The notes under the pieces were generated by a model. It worked only from the letters and a program-made list of their open reading frames with translations. It did not search any database and had not been told where the DNA came from. DNA of 64,000 nt from Bathymodiolus brooksi. Its lineage: Eukaryota; Mollusca; Bivalvia; Mytilida; Modiolidae. This document shows, in pieces, positions 49,150-62,300 of this stretch. The stretch spans positions 49,750,536 through 49,814,535 of the forward strand of contig OY804579.1 in the NCBI GenBank assembly GCA_963680875.1, in the 5' to 3' direction. The stretch's first letter is position 1; each line of letters opens with the position of its first letter. Made by a program: the position numbers and the translations under genes.

Positions 49150-49384
49150 AACAGAAAAGGCCGTCATGGTCGTGATCATATGGTAGTTGGATTTATAACT
49201 GCTGTGCAATCAGTGCCTATCATCACTAATGTTAGGAGTTCGAATACCGCTAATGGTGAGGCATACTCGATACAACATTATGTGATAAAGGTTGACCGTG
49301 ACTTGTGACAGGTCGATGGTTTCTCAGGGTACTCCAGTTTCCTCCACCATTAAAACTGACTGCATGATATAGCTGAAATATTTT
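49150..49384 (+). mobile_element. SINE with GGTCGTGATCATATGG head, copy 1
   Basis: tRNA-like head with a B-box-like GAGTTCGAATACC, body GTGACAGGTCGATGG and TTTCCTCCACCATTAAAACT, tail ATGATATAGCTGAAATAT. A second SINE type, with a different head but the same tail theme. Confidence 0.75.
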
Positions 49385-49424
49385 ATACGGCCGAATGGAT
49401 AAGTAAGTTTTACATAACTATTAC

Positions 49425-49549
49425 CTGTAAAGCTTCATCTTTTATACGGTTGGATGGATAAGTCTTTTCATCAACCAGGAACTTTAACCTTGATTTAGCC
49501 AGTGTAATGGGGGTTCTGCCATAATTATCCATCGATATGACATCAGTTC
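49425..49549 (-). CDS. ANKRD54: Duplicated ANKRD54 exon (distal copy)
   Basis: Duplicate of 57,278-57,402 with intact acceptor and donor, encoding [20 protein letters not shown] and onward. Confidence 0.7.
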
Positions 49550-49671
49550 CTGTAAATCAAATATCTAACTTAAGAGCATAGGAATTATTATAATTTCATA
49601 CTGAATAGCCATTCCATTAGAATTACACCAAGGCCACCGTACTGCCCATCACTACTTAATTTTATAGTCTT

Positions 49672-49742
49672 TGGTTTGACCTTACTTGAACCCATGATCT
49701 ACTGCATTCATGGCAACCATGCTAACCACTACACCAACGTTC
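49672..49742 (-). mobile_element. SINE head fragment, copy 1
   Basis: The reverse complement shows TGTAGTGGTTAGC and a GGGTTCAAGT B-box-like segment, then AAACCAAAGACTATAAAA, matching the head of the SINE at 36,121. Confidence 0.7.
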
Positions 49743-50050
49743 CGGTTTTCAACAGTTAAAGCTGCTCAGAAATTATGATAATTTTGATATCTAGTCACAG
49801 GAAAAAGAGAAGGGATCAGATCATAACCCATTGGAGAAATTAAATCAGCACAATATTGTTAATCTGAAACCAAAAACACATAAAAGTTAAATTTTGTGAT
49901 AAGATATGTTTGATTTCCAATGTTATACGTCACAGTTTTGTTTATGTTCAATGATTTGAGGTGAGAGGTGATTATTCCTTTTGTCGATATTGGTGGTATT
50001 GTAGTCCTTCAATGTTTAAACTTTCTTTTTCATAATTGCAATAAAATCGG

Positions 50051-50286
50051 GGCCATCGTGGTTGTGATCGTATGGAAGTTAGATTTACAACTATCTATGC
50101 AATCTGTGCCTATCACCATTAAAGTTGTGAGTTCGAATCCCGTTCATAGCAAGGTGTATTTGATACAACATTATGTGATAACGTTTGTCAGTGACCTGCT
50201 GCAGGTCAGTAGTTTCCTCCACCAATAAAACTGACCACCACGATATAACGGAAATATTGTTGAAAGTGTTGTTAAACACCATAACA
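50051..50286 (+). mobile_element. SINE, second type, near full length, copy 1
   Basis: Head GGGCCATCGTGGTTGTGATC, B box GAGTTCGAATCCC, body GACCTGCTGCAGGTCAGTAG and TTTCCTCCACCAATAAAACT, tail CACGATATAACGGAAATATT and GTTGTTAAACACC. Confidence 0.85.
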
Positions 50287-50333
50287 CCCCTCCATAATAA
50301 CATTAAAATCTGGTTGATAATTAGATAATATAC

Positions 50334-50381
50334 CTGCTTTTAACAAAAGTGTAACAGTAGGTACTTTCCCTGTACAAGCAG
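50334..50381 (-). CDS. ANKRD54: Duplicated ANKRD54 exon (distal copy)
   Basis: Duplicate of 58,187-58,234 ([15 protein letters not shown]). It is the first exon of the orphan set; the preceding exons A and B were not duplicated. Confidence 0.7.
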
Positions 50382-50688
50382 CTGAAATGGTAAGAAAGAA
50401 GGAAATTATATGACACCGACAAACCAACATACTTAAGAAACAAGACAAACATATTTGCTTAAATCTGCTGCAGTGTCATATTTTGTTATACAATACTCTA
50501 CTTGGATTAATTAAGAATTGTTCAATTCTTATTAGAGACATGGTAGGTGTTTTATAAGAGGCAGGAACTGCTTACAATTCGTAAGCACCTTGGTTCACCC
50601 CCGTTTTTGGTGGGGTCTGTGTTGTTCATCTTTTTAGTTTTCTGTGTTATGTTTTTTGTTTTTGTTTTGTTTGTCTTTGTCCTGTATC

Positions 50689-51307
50689 TAGTATGCCCAA
50701 TGTTGCCAGTGTCTCTGGATTGTCTTCGTCCTGTATCTAGTATGCCCAATGTTGCCAGTGTCTCTGGATTGTCTTCGTCCTGTATCTAGTATGCCCAATG
50801 TTGCCAGTGTCTCTGGATTGTCTTCGTCCTGTATCTAGTATGCCCAATGTTGCCAGTGTCTCTGGATTGTCTTCGTCCTGTATCTAGTATGCCCAATGTT
50901 GCCAGTGTCTCTGGATTGTCTTCGTCCTGTATCTAGCATGCCCAATGTTGCCAGTGTTTCTGGATTGTCTTCGTCCTGTATCTAGTATGCCCAATGTTGC
51001 CAGTGTCTCTGGATTGTCTTCGTCCTGTATCTAGTATGCCCAATGTTGCCAGTGTCTCTGGATTGTCTTCGTCCTGTATCTAGTATGCCCAATGTTGCCA
51101 GTGTCTCTGGATTGTCTTCGTCCTGTATCTAGTATGCCCAATGTTGCCAGTGTCTCTGGATTGTCTTCGTCCTGTATCTAGTATGCCCAATGTTGCCAGT
51201 GTCTCTGGATTGTCTTCGTCCTGTATCTAGTATGCCCAATGTTGCCAGTGTCTCTGGATTGTCTTCGTCCTGTATCTAGTATGCCCAATGTTGCCAGTGT
51301 TTCTGGA
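50689..51307 (+). repeat. 49-bp minisatellite, short array (~12.6 units)
   Basis: Unit with CCTGTATCTAGTATGCCC, AATGTTGCCAGTGTCTCT and GGATTGTCTTCG; period 49. A marker unit (TAGCATG with GTGTTTCTGG) is the 6th unit here but the 4th in the right-hand array, so unit number has changed since duplication. It ends abruptly at the duplication junction. Confidence 0.97.
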
Positions 51308-51450
51308 TTTTTTTGAAAGCCAAATATAAAGGTAGTTCATAGATGCACAATTTTATTTTTATTACTCTCCAGTTTAGTCATGAACACGCGTTGAATTATG
51401 TTCATTATAATTATGTTACATGTATTAACTAAATACAAATCTGTTATAAC

Positions 51451-52395
51451 TAGGGATGTCAAATCAATTAAAACCTTATAACCGGTTACTCGGTCAGGTT
51501 TCCGATCGAGTACCCGGTTACTCGGTAGAAAATTTATTTTGTTCGGTTTAAAAAAGGTACAGCTGGGTTCAATGACACTTCTGTTTTCTTCCTTTCTTTT
51601 CATTATTTCAAAGTTTTATATTTCAACTATAATTGTAAAGATTCAGTTGAATGATAACAAACTCAAAAATATAAATTTATTATCTACAACACAGTTCAAA
51701 TTATTTACATACCAGGTTATGTCATGTCACATTCATGATTGTTATTCGGTCATTGTGGTACAGAGTTTTTGTTAAGGAAAATAATTTGGTCGATGCAAAA
51801 CGATGACAGTCTGTTGCGAAGCTTCGTAACAATCAAACCTGCTGCCGAGAAGATTCTTTCCGACGGAACAGATGTTGACGGAACAGCTAAATACCAGCGC
51901 GCAAGAATCGAGTCTTGAATATTTATCGGAATTATCTTTCCACCACGCAAGAGAATCAGTTACTGGCATTTGACAGTTTTCAAGTCATTACATCGTTTGA
52001 AAAACTTCCAAACTTTAGATGTAGGAGGTGGCATTTTCACAGCCCTATCTCTCGAAATTCAATTCAAACACACTTTTAATAGTTCAATACTTTAAATTCG
52101 AATTGTGTTCATACCAGTTTAATCACTTTGTTTGGTTAACATTGTTAAACTTACAAGCTAATGTTTTGCCGGGGGAATAAACAGATCAGAGATTAATTAC
52201 CATTTAATTGACTAATAATTGTTATGTAAACATATGCCAAGCGCTGGTTTATGCGTACAATTTCTAACATTAATTATTTATTGTCCGGAAAATTTTATCA
52301 TTATTTTCATAAAAATAAGTTTTCCAAGTAACCGAATACCGATTTTGGTATTCGATAATCGGATGTTCGAGCGAGTACCCGGTTAACCATCCCTA
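51451..52395 (-). mobile_element. hAT transposon relic, copy 2
   Basis: Duplicate of 43,597-44,540 with the same TAGGGATG ends and GTTATAAC target duplications (51,443-51,450 and 52,396-52,403). The extra G breaks the residual hATC frame. Confidence 0.93.
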
Positions 52396-52843
52396 GTTAT
52401 AACAGATAAGTGATTTGTTATAACATTATCAAACATATTGCTAATTTATTTTAATAGATTACTTACAATACCGACTACTAGCTAGGAACACAGGTTAGCA
52501 CCCCCCCCCTTTTTTTTTAAACTACGAAAACTTGTGCATACTCTGTACAAATCAAGTTGCTTTCCAGCAATCCGTCGATTTAGTCATAAATTTTTGTCTA
52601 AATTCAGTCGCGGGTTGTGTGATTTGGAAGTGACGATTTAAATATTTTTAAATAGAACACCGCCGTTTGCGGCCATTGAAATTGGAATTTCCGTTGATCA
52701 AGGTCCAAATGACACAACCTTTCTGGACAATATTCTACGACTAAATCGCCTTTGATGGCTGGAGAGCAAGTTGATTTGTACAGATAAATGATCAAAGGAA
52801 GAATTCATGACCACTTATGGATTGATAATGGCTGTTTATTGTT

Positions 52844-54140
52844 AAACTAGAGGCTCAGTGGGCTGAGCCTGTGTCGCTCACCTTTCATTCTGCTTTGAGG
52901 AAACTTAATACAGAGCCTTCCATAGGTGCTTCTCACCAAGTTTCGGTTCATTTGGCCAAGCAGTTTCAGAGAAGAAGATTTTTAGAAATCAACCAACCAG
53001 AAACAAGAATTGCCTATGGCAGCCATGTTTGTTAACAGATGGGGATGAAATTAGCAATCTTTATAGAGGACCTTCCATAGATGCTTCCTACCAAGTTTCA
53101 GTTCAATTGGCTAAGCAGTTTCAGGGAAGAAGATTTTTAGAAATCGACCAATCTGAAACAAGAATTGCCTCTGGCAGCCATGTTTGCTAATGAATTGAGA
53201 CGAAATGAGCAATCTTTATAGAGGACCTTCCATAGATGCTTCCTACCAAGTTTCGGTTCATTTGGTAAAGTGGTTTCAGAGGAGAAGATTTTTAGAAATC
53301 CACCAATCAGAAACAAGAATTGCCTGTGGCAGACATGTTTGTTAACGAATCGGGACGAAATGAGCAATCTTTATAGAGGACCTTCCATACATGCTTTCTA
53401 CCAAATTTCAGTTCATTTGGGAAAGCGGTTTCAGAGGAGAAGATTTTTTAGAAATCAACCAATCAGAAAAAAGAATGGCCTGTGGTGGCCATGTTTGTTA
53501 ACGGATTGGAACTAAATGAGCATCTTTAAAGAGGACCTTCCAAGGATGCTTCCTACCAAGTTTTGATTCATTTGGCCAAGCGGTTTCAGAGAAGATTTTT
53601 TAGAAATCAACCAATCAGAAACAAGAATGGCCTGTGGTGGCCATGTTTGTCAACGGATCGGGACAAAATGACCAATCTTTATAGAGGACCTTCCATGGAT
53701 GCTTCCTACCAAATTTCAGTTCATTTGGGAAAGTCGTTTCAGAGGAGAAGATTTTTTAGAAATCAACCAATCAAAAACAAGAATGGCCTGTGGCGGCCAT
53801 GTTTGTTAACGGATCAGGACGAAATGAGAAATCTTTATAGAGAACCTTCCATAGATGCTTCCTACCAAGTGTCGCTTCATTTGGCCAAGCGGTTTCGGAG
53901 GAGAAGATTTTTAAAAATCGGCCAATCAGAAACAAGAATTGCCTGTGAAGGCCATGTTTGTTAATGGATCAGGACAAAATGAGCAATCTTTATAAAGGAC
54001 CTTCCATAGATGCTTCCTACCAAGTTTCAGTTCATTTGGCTTTGGGGTTTCAGAGGAGAAGATTAAAATGTGAAAAGTTAATGGACGACGGACGCCAAGT
54101 GATGGCAAAAGCTCATATTGCCTTTGGCAAGGTGAGCTAA
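52844..54140 (+). mobile_element. Element with eight 155-bp internal repeats, copy 2
   Basis: Part of the segmental duplication; same hairpins and repeat phase as 44,991-46,287. Confidence 0.8.
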
Positions 54141-54931
54141 AAATAGATGGGTTTTCCCAAGTGGACCATATGAGAAATCTTGTTCAAATCGGAGGAACGT
54201 GATATATAAATCGAGGATGGATTTTTTTTAATGACTGTTTGATACAGAACGGGGCATTTTGTTATGATATATATCAAATTCTAATATGACGTCCTTCAAA
54301 CGCTTCGAGTCCAAACCCGTGGTTAAAATAATATTTATCTATGACCGATTACGTCATAGATAGACGTGGCTAGTGTTTATAAAGCGGCTGTTCCATGCCA
54401 CTCCCTTGTAAAAGATGCCCAATGATGCAATACACAAAATAAATAAACATGAGTGTTCAACTTAAAAATAAAGTGTTTAAAATTAGGAGATCAAAGTATA
54501 GTATTTGTATTTTTATCTCCATTCTAATGCAATACTGAACATTACATGATTAAAATGTATTCTTGCATATCCCTGGGTCTAACAATCACACAAATTAAAA
54601 TTCCGCGAAATGTTGTTGACGACTTTGGAACATAAACAACATGATGTCATATGAAGACTTCCAGTGTAAAACGTAAAGATCAGGCTTTTTGGGCTTCGTG
54701 TACGCCTCCTCGTCAAAGTGGAATTTCCCCTTTCTTTTGAATTGGTGTTCATGAATGACAACATTTAGAAACTTCAAAACTTATTTACCATCGACATTGA
54801 AACATCTTTCCAGTTGTCATTTCAAAATTCTTTGGAAAAAACGAAATGTTATTGTAACATTTCAGCCAAAAACACTGGATGATCTAGGCTGCTTTGATTT
54901 GAAAATTTTCCGTAATTGTCCCATTAGAATC

Positions 54932-55252
54932 GAAATAATTACCGGTAGCCATATACAGTCAAACCGGCCCATGCAGTCACCTCTATTAAGCAGTTGCCTG
55001 TATTAAAAGGTCACAATTTTCTTGTACTGTCATAGAAAATTTCATATGAAATGAACCTCGTTTAAGAGGTCACCTGTCTTATCAGGCCACTTTTTCCTTG
55101 TCCCAATGGTGACCTCTTAATACAGGTTTGACAGTACTGACCATGGGTTGTTACTTTATGCCTTCATTTTACCGCTCGTGGTAAAATATTCGGCATAAAG
55201 TGCCAACCCGTGGTAAAAACAATATAAATATATGGCTACCGGTAATTATTTC
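54932..55252. mobile_element. Palindromic MITE with nested MITE, copy 2
   Basis: Segmental-duplication copy; inner element at 54,956-55,134. Confidence 0.85.
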
Positions 55253-55265
55253 TTAATTAATTAAA

Positions 55266-55521
55266 AGGAGCCACATGTCTACCCATGGACAATACCATAG
55301 TTTGAAAATCCAATCAAGCATGTAAGTCTAGTACAACACGGACATCATCATCGGCTCATTGACTGTCTGACTTCAGATCAATTACGGAAAATAATGCTGT
55401 CCGACTTAAGATCTAGTTAGTTGTCATCTTTCAGCCATCAATGTATATTTTATGTCTTAATATGCACCACGATATAGCTGAAATATTGCTAAAGTTGGCA
55501 TTAAACACCAACCAATCAATC
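55266..55521 (+). mobile_element. SINE, 5' truncated, copy 2
   Basis: Segmental-duplication copy of 47,413-47,668; one T/C difference (CTGTTCGACTT/CTGTCCGACTT). Confidence 0.8.
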
Positions 55522-56091
55522 AATCTTTATATACTTTTTCTGGCAGATAGAACATACTCACTGCTATCTAACCACCTTATAACGGTAAAAGCTATAAAAA
55601 ATCTGTTGGCATACTACATTCCGGTAAAGAGAATTTTATAAGGAACATAAAGAAAAGTCATCAAAAGGGAAATTTAGCATAATTCATGATAAACATAATA
55701 TTTATTTACAGAAATGTATATTGAAGAACATGTGCTCATAAACCTATTGTTAAACATTTAACCAATTCCAGCAATAACAAAATAATATGACATAATGGAA
55801 TAGTTTTGAAAAAAAATAACTTAAAACAATACAAGTTTCATGATATTTGGACTTCAAAAATATTCTGAATTAACATGTTCTCAAACATAATAATCTATTG
55901 GTAATATCTATACTAATGAGATGATGGTGGATTACCATACAAACAATCTTTGGATAAGATGAGAGATTTTACATTAAACAAAAACAAAATTACATGCATA
56001 ATCATGAAAAAAACTGGCTCGATTTTCTGTTCAGGTAACTTTTCTGTTCTTTTCTTATTGCAAGACATGTAAAGTCTCAGGTAACATTTCC

Positions 56092-56097
56092 TTTATT
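56092..56097 (-). promoter_or_regulatory. Candidate polyadenylation signal for ANKRD54
   Basis: AATAAA on the minus strand about 100 bases after the stop codon; a second one is at 55,701-55,706. The duplicated copies are at 48,239-48,244 and 47,848-47,853. Confidence 0.4.
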
Positions 56098-56195
56098 TTC
56101 TAATTGTAAGATTTCCTTTCTTTCTTATCGTAACATTTCCTTTCTTTTCTTATCATAACATTTCCTTTCTTTTCTATTGTAAGATATGCAAAGAC

Positions 56196-56375
56196 TCAGG
56201 TAACATTTCCTTTTTTTTCTATTGTAAGACTGGCAAAGTTAGACAACATTTGATTTACGTGGTCTACATCCTCTCTCGTTGACACTTGTTTTAGTCTATC
56301 ACAGAGTTCCTCTAACTGACGTGCATCTTCTGTCCTCCCAGAGATATTTAAATATGTTTTCATCATATCAGTAAC
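56196..56375 (-). CDS. ANKRD54: ANKRD54 exon E, terminal (proximal copy)
   Basis: Acceptor AATTGTTTTAG, phase 0, 59 codons and TGA. Encodes [37 protein letters not shown] and [19 protein letters not shown], the helical C-terminal region of ANKRD54. Confidence 0.9.
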   Translation of the reverse strand, partial: VTDMMKTYLNISGRTEDARQLEELCDRLKQVSTREDVDHVNQMLSNFASLTIEKKGNVT

Positions 56376-59300
56376 CTAAAACAATTCATATCATATAATT
56401 AAAATTATTGATGTCGAAAATTGTTGGGAAAAATAATATTTTGAATACAAGTAATAAAAGGTTGAACAATAAAAATAGAAATTCACTACAGCATGCAGTG
56501 TTCATTCCAAAATGTTACATAAAAGGGCCATTTTTGTAAAGTCCAATTAATTAATTTATATCATACTTCTACTATGACAAGTGCAGTTTTGGAGGTCTTC
56601 CTGCAGCTTGTCAAGATAAAGAACATCTTTAACACAACTTCAAGTAATTCAGTAGACTTAGGTCATTACTTCTTTTAAAGTACTGGTCTTGAAATTGTTT
56701 GTTCCATCAGTAAGAACATTCTGCTTTTTAGGTTTTATGCAGACATCATATTTCATTGCATTTTTATTAGTCACAAATAATCCACGGAGAGTCTCTGCAA
56801 TTTTTCCTGAAATTTTCTCACTTTCGTTTTCATTTGGTTTGTTCTTCACGATCCAAAGTTCCGACGCGACCACCTTGCAGTTGATTTTCATTACCACTTT
56901 CAAGTTCGTAATTACCAGCTTTGTCGTTGTTTCTCTGCCATTTAGTAAAGAAATTAAGCAATGATTTTTGCTTTCATTTCTCGACCATGATGTTTAACCA
57001 ATAACAGAAAAGGCCGTCATGGTCGTGATCATATGGTAGTTGGATTTATAACTGCTGTGCAATCAGTGCCTATCATCACTAATGTTAGGAGTTCGAATAC
57101 CGCTAATGGTGAGGCATACTCGATACAACATTATGTGATAAAGGTTGACCGTGACTTGTGACAGGTCGATGGTTTCTCAGGGTACTCCAGTTTCCTCCAC
57201 CATTAAAACTGACTGCATGATATAGCTGAAATATTTTATACGGCCGAATGGATAAGTAAGTTTTACATAACTATTACCTGTAAAGCTTCATCTTTTATAC
57301 GGTTGGATGGATAAGTCTTTTCATCAACCAGGAACTTTAACCTTGATTTAGCCAGTGTAATGGGGGTTCTGCCATAATTATCCATCGATATGACATCAGT
57401 TCCTGTAAATCAAATATCTAACTTAAGAGCATAGGAATTATTATAATTTCATACTGAATAGCCATTCCATTAGAATTACACCAAGGCCACCGTACTGCCC
57501 ATCACTACTTAATTTTATAGTCTTTGGTTTGACCTTACTTGAACCCATGATCTACTGCATTCATGGCAACCATGCTAACCACTACACCAACGTTCCGGTT
57601 TTCAACAGTTAAAGCTGCTCAGAAATTATGATAATTTTGATATCTAGTCACAGGAAAAAGAGAAGGGATCAGATCATAACCCATTGGAGAAATTAAATCA
57701 GCACAATATTGTTAATCTGAAACCAAAAACACATAAAAGTTAAATTTTGTGATAAGATATGTTCGATTTCCAATGTTATACGTCACAGTTTTGTTTATGT
57801 TCAATGATTTGAGGTGAGAGGTGATTATTCCTTTTGTCGATATTGGTGGTATTGTAGTCCTTCAATATTTAAACTTTCTTTTTCATAATTGCAATAAAAT
57901 CGGGGCCATCGTGGTTGTGATCGTATGGAAGTTAGATTTACAACTATCTATGCAATCTGTGCCTATCACCATTAAAGTTGTGAGTTCGAATCCCGTTCAT
58001 AGCAAGGTGTATTTGATACAACATTATGTGATAACGTTTGTCAGTGACCTGCTGCAGGTCAGTAGTTTCCTCCACCAATAAAACTGACCACCACGATATA
58101 ACGGAAATATTGTTGAAAGTGTTGTTAAACACCATAACACCCCTCCATAATAACATTAAAATCTGGTTGATAATTAGATAATATACCTGCTTTTAACAAA
58201 AGTGTAACAGTAGGTACTTTCCCTGTACAAGCAGCTGAAATGGTAAGAAAGAAGGAAATTATATGACACCGACAAACCAACATACTTAAGAAACAAGACA
58301 AACATATTTGCTTAAATCTGCTGCAGTGTCATATTTTGTTATACAATACTCTACTTGGATTAATTAAGAATTGTTCAATTCTTATTAGAGACATGGTAGG
58401 TGTTTTATAAGAGGCAGGAACTGCTTACAATTCGTAAGCACCTTGGTTCACCCCCGTTTTTGGTGGGGTCTGTGTTGTTCATCTTTTTAGTTTTCTGTGT
58501 TATGTTTTTTGTTTTTGTTTTGTTTGTCTTTGTCCTGTATCTAGTATGCCCAATGTTGCCAGTGTCTCTGGATTGTCTTCGTCCTGTATCTAGTATGCCC
58601 AATGTTGCCAGTGTCTCTGGATTGTCTTCGTCCTGTATCTAGTATGCCCAATGTTGCCAGTGTCTCTGGATTGTCTTCGTCCTGTATCTAGCATGCCCAA
58701 TGTTGCCAGTGTTTCTGGATTGTCTTCGTCCTGTATCTAGTATGCCCAATGTTGCCAGTGTCTCTGGATTGTCTTCGTCCTGTATCTAGTATGCCCAATG
58801 TTGCCAGTGTCTCTGGATTGTCTTCGTCCTGTATCTAGTATGCCCAATGTTGCCAGTGTCTCTGGATTGTCTTCGTCCTGTATCTAGTATGCCCAATGTT
58901 GCCAGTGTCTCTGGATTGTCTTCGTCCTGTATCTAGTATGCCCAATGTTGCCAGTGTCTCTGGATTGTCTTCGTCCTGTATCTAGTATGCCCAATGTTGC
59001 CAGTGTCTCTGGATTGTCTTCGTCCTGTATCTAGTATGCCCAATGTTGCCAGTGTCTCTGGATTGTCTTCGTCCTGTATCTAGTATGCCCAATGTTGCCA
59101 GTGTCTCTGGATTGTCTTCGTCCTGTATCTAGTATGCCCAATGTTGCCAGTGTCTCTGGATTGTCTTTGTCCTGTATCTAGTATGCCCAATGTTGCCAGT
59201 GTCTCTGGATTGTCTTTGTCCTGTATCTAGTATGCCCAATGTTGCCAGTGTCTCTGGATTGTCTTTGTCCTGTATCTAGTATGCCCAATGTTGCCAGTGT

Positions 59301-62300
59301 CTCTGGATTGTCTTCGTCCTGTATCTAGTATGCCCAATGTTGCCAGTGTCTCTGGATTGTCTTCGTCCTGTATCTAGTATGCCCAATGTTGCCAGTGTCT
59401 CTGGATTGTCTTCGTCCTGTATCTAGTATGCCCAATGTTGCCAGTGTCTCTGGATTGTCTTCGTCCTGTATCTAGTATGCCCAATGTTGCCAGTGTCTCT
59501 GGATTGTCTTTGTCCTGTATCTAGTATGCCCAATGTTGCCAGTGTCTCTGGATTGTCTTTGTCCTGTATCTAGTATGCCCAATGTTGCCAGTGTCTCTGG
59601 ATTGTCTTCGTCCTGTATCTAGTATGCCCAATGTTGCCAGTGTCTCTGGATTGTCTTCGTCCTGTATCTAGTATGCCCAATGTTGCCAGTGTCTCTGGAT
59701 TGTCTTCGTCCTGTATCTAGTATGCCCAATGTTGCCAGTGTCTCTGGATTGTCTTCGTCCTGTATCTAGTATGCCCAATGTTGCCAGTGTCTCTGGATTG
59801 TCTTCGTCCTGTATCTAGTATGCCCAATGTTGCCAGTGTCTCTGGATTGTCTTTGTCCTGTATCTAGTATGCCCAATGTTGCCCGTGTCTCTGGATTGTC
59901 TTCGTCCTGTATCTAGTATGCCCAATGTTGCCAGTGTCTCTGGATTGTCTTTGTCCTGTATCTAGTATGCCCAATGTTGCCAGTGTCTCTGGATTGTCTT
60001 TGTCCTGTATCTAGTATGCCCAATGTTGCCAGTGTCTCTGGATTGTCTTCGTCCTGTATCTAGTATGCCCAATGTTGCCAGTGTCTCTGGATTGTCTTTG
60101 TCCTGTATCTAGTATGCCCAATGTTGCCAGTGTCTCTGGATTGTCTTCGTCCTGTATCTAGTATGCCCAATGTTGCCAGTGTCTCTGGATTGTCTTCGTC
60201 CTGTATCTAGTATGCCCAATGTTGCCAGTGTCTCTGGATTGTCTTCGTCCTGTATCTAGTATGCCCAATGTTGCCAGTGTCTCTGGATTGTCTTCGTCCT
60301 GTATCTAGTATGCCCAATGTTGCCAGTGTCTCTGGATTGTCTTCGTCCTGTATCTAGTATGCCCAATGTTGCCAGTGTCTCTGGATTGTCTTCGTCCTGT
60401 ATCTAGTATGCCCAATGTTGCCAGTGTCTCTGGATTGTCTTCGTCCTGTATCTAGTATGCCCAATGTTGCCAGTGTCTCTGGATTGTCTTCGTCCTGTAT
60501 CTAGCATGCCCAATGTTGCCAGTGTCTCTGGATTGTCTTTGTCCTGTATCTAGTATGCCCAATGTTGCCAGTGTCTCTGGATTGTCTTCGTCCTGTATCT
60601 AGTATGCCCAATATTGCCAGTGTCTCTGGATTGTCTTCGTCCTGTATCTAGTATGCCCAATGTTGCCAGTGTCTCTGGATTGTCTTTGTCCTGTATCTAG
60701 TATGTCCAATGTTGCCAGTGTCTCTGGATTGTCTTTGTCCTGTATCTAGTATGCCCAATGTTGCCAGTGTCTCTGGATTGTCTTCGTCCTGTATCTAGCA
60801 TGCCCAATGTTGCCCGTGTCTCTGGATTGTCTTCGTCCTGTATCTAGTATGCCCAATATTGCCAGTGTCTCTGAATTGTCTTCGTCCTGTATCTAGTATG
60901 CCCAATGTTGTCAGTGTCTCTGGATTGTCTTCGTCCTGTATCTAGTATGCCCAATGTTGCCAGTGTCTCTGGATTGTCTTCGTCCTGTATCTAGCATGCC
61001 CAATGTTGCCCGTGTCTCTGGATTGTCTTCGTCCTGTATCTAGTATGCCCAATATTGCCAGTGTCTCTGAATTGTCTTCGTCCTGTATCTAGTATGCCCA
61101 ATGTTGCCAGTGTCTCTGGATTGTCTTCGTCCTGTATCTAGCATGCCCAATGTTGCCCGTGTCTCTGGATTGTCTTCGTCCTGTATCTAGTATGCCCAAT
61201 ATTGCCAGTGTCTCTGAATTGTCTTCGTTCTGTATCTAGTATGCCCAATGTTGTCAGTGTCTCTGGATTGTCTTCGTCCTGTATCTAGTATGCCCAATGT
61301 TGCCAATGTCTCTGGATTGTCCATTCTTGCTTGCCCCTTTGGTTTTCTCTGGATTGTCCATTCTTGCTTGCCCCTTTGGTTTTCTCTAATGTTTATGTAT
61401 TTAAAATGTCACAAGATAGTCTAACTTTAAATGTGAGAGCTAAAGTTTTTTTTTATATAATTTTAGCAAATGTGGTAGAGTTGGCTTCAAATTTTGCATC
61501 AAATTTGTAGATTATTTTGTTTTCTGGTTCATTATGAAGTAGTGAAAAACCATGTTAATTATGCAAAATAAAATTACATATATTTGGCATTTTGCAGTTT
61601 CTATATAAATCATTTTTGCTGTTGTTTTTAAAAGAAGCAACAGAAATATAATTAATATTCTAAAATCTGTCATTAACGTTGTGAGTTGGAATCTCGCTCA
61701 TGGTGAGGCGTACTCTATACAACATATAAGTTTGTCAGTGATTTGCGGCAGGTCAGTGGTTTACTCTGGTTTCCTCCTCCAATAAAACTGTTCGGCACAA
61801 TTTAACTGAAATATTGTTGAAAGTGGCATTAAACACCATAACCCTCTAATTAAACGATTTTTTTTTATTTTTGGACTTCGTCCTTGTAAATGTAGTTACA
61901 TATGACTAATATCACAGTGTTTATACCTAAATGTAAAGGAGTATTTCCAAGAATATCTTTAAGATTTGGGTCAGCACCTTTATCAAGTAATGCTTTGACT
62001 GAAAAAAACAATAACATGAAGTTAAATTATATATACCTGAATTATACAATTTTTAAACTTGTACATCTATATCAATGTCAGTCAAGTCAATGATGTCATT
62101 AAAATTAACTTTGCTTCAATGTCAGTCAATGCTGATAATAAAATCAACTGTGTCAATGTCAGTCAATAATGTAATTAAAATCAACTTTGCTTTAATATCA
62201 GTCAATATTGATGTTAAAATCAACTGTGTCAATGTCAGTCTTTTATGTCATTAAAATCAACTTTGCTTCAATGTCAGTCAATAATGTCATTAAAATCAAA

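Larger units (their letters stand above)
43456..51309. repeat. Segmental duplication, copy 1 (left)
   Basis: Aligns to 51,310 onward at an offset of 7,853-7,855. Outside the minisatellite I saw about four substitutions and two indels: an extra G in copy 2 near 51,884 and a shorter C/T run near 52,500. The left edge lies in a T run at 43,456-43,460. The right edge lies in the 49-bp minisatellite, which is cut after ~12.6 units and joins the T run and GAAAGCC at 51,308-51,315. Confidence 0.97.
51310..59162. repeat. Segmental duplication, copy 2 (right)
   Basis: Direct tandem copy of 43,456-51,309. Its far edge cannot be placed exactly because it lies in the 49-bp array, which is much longer here (~57 units). 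It holds the ANKRD54 exons adjacent to the unique upstream exons. Confidence 0.95.
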
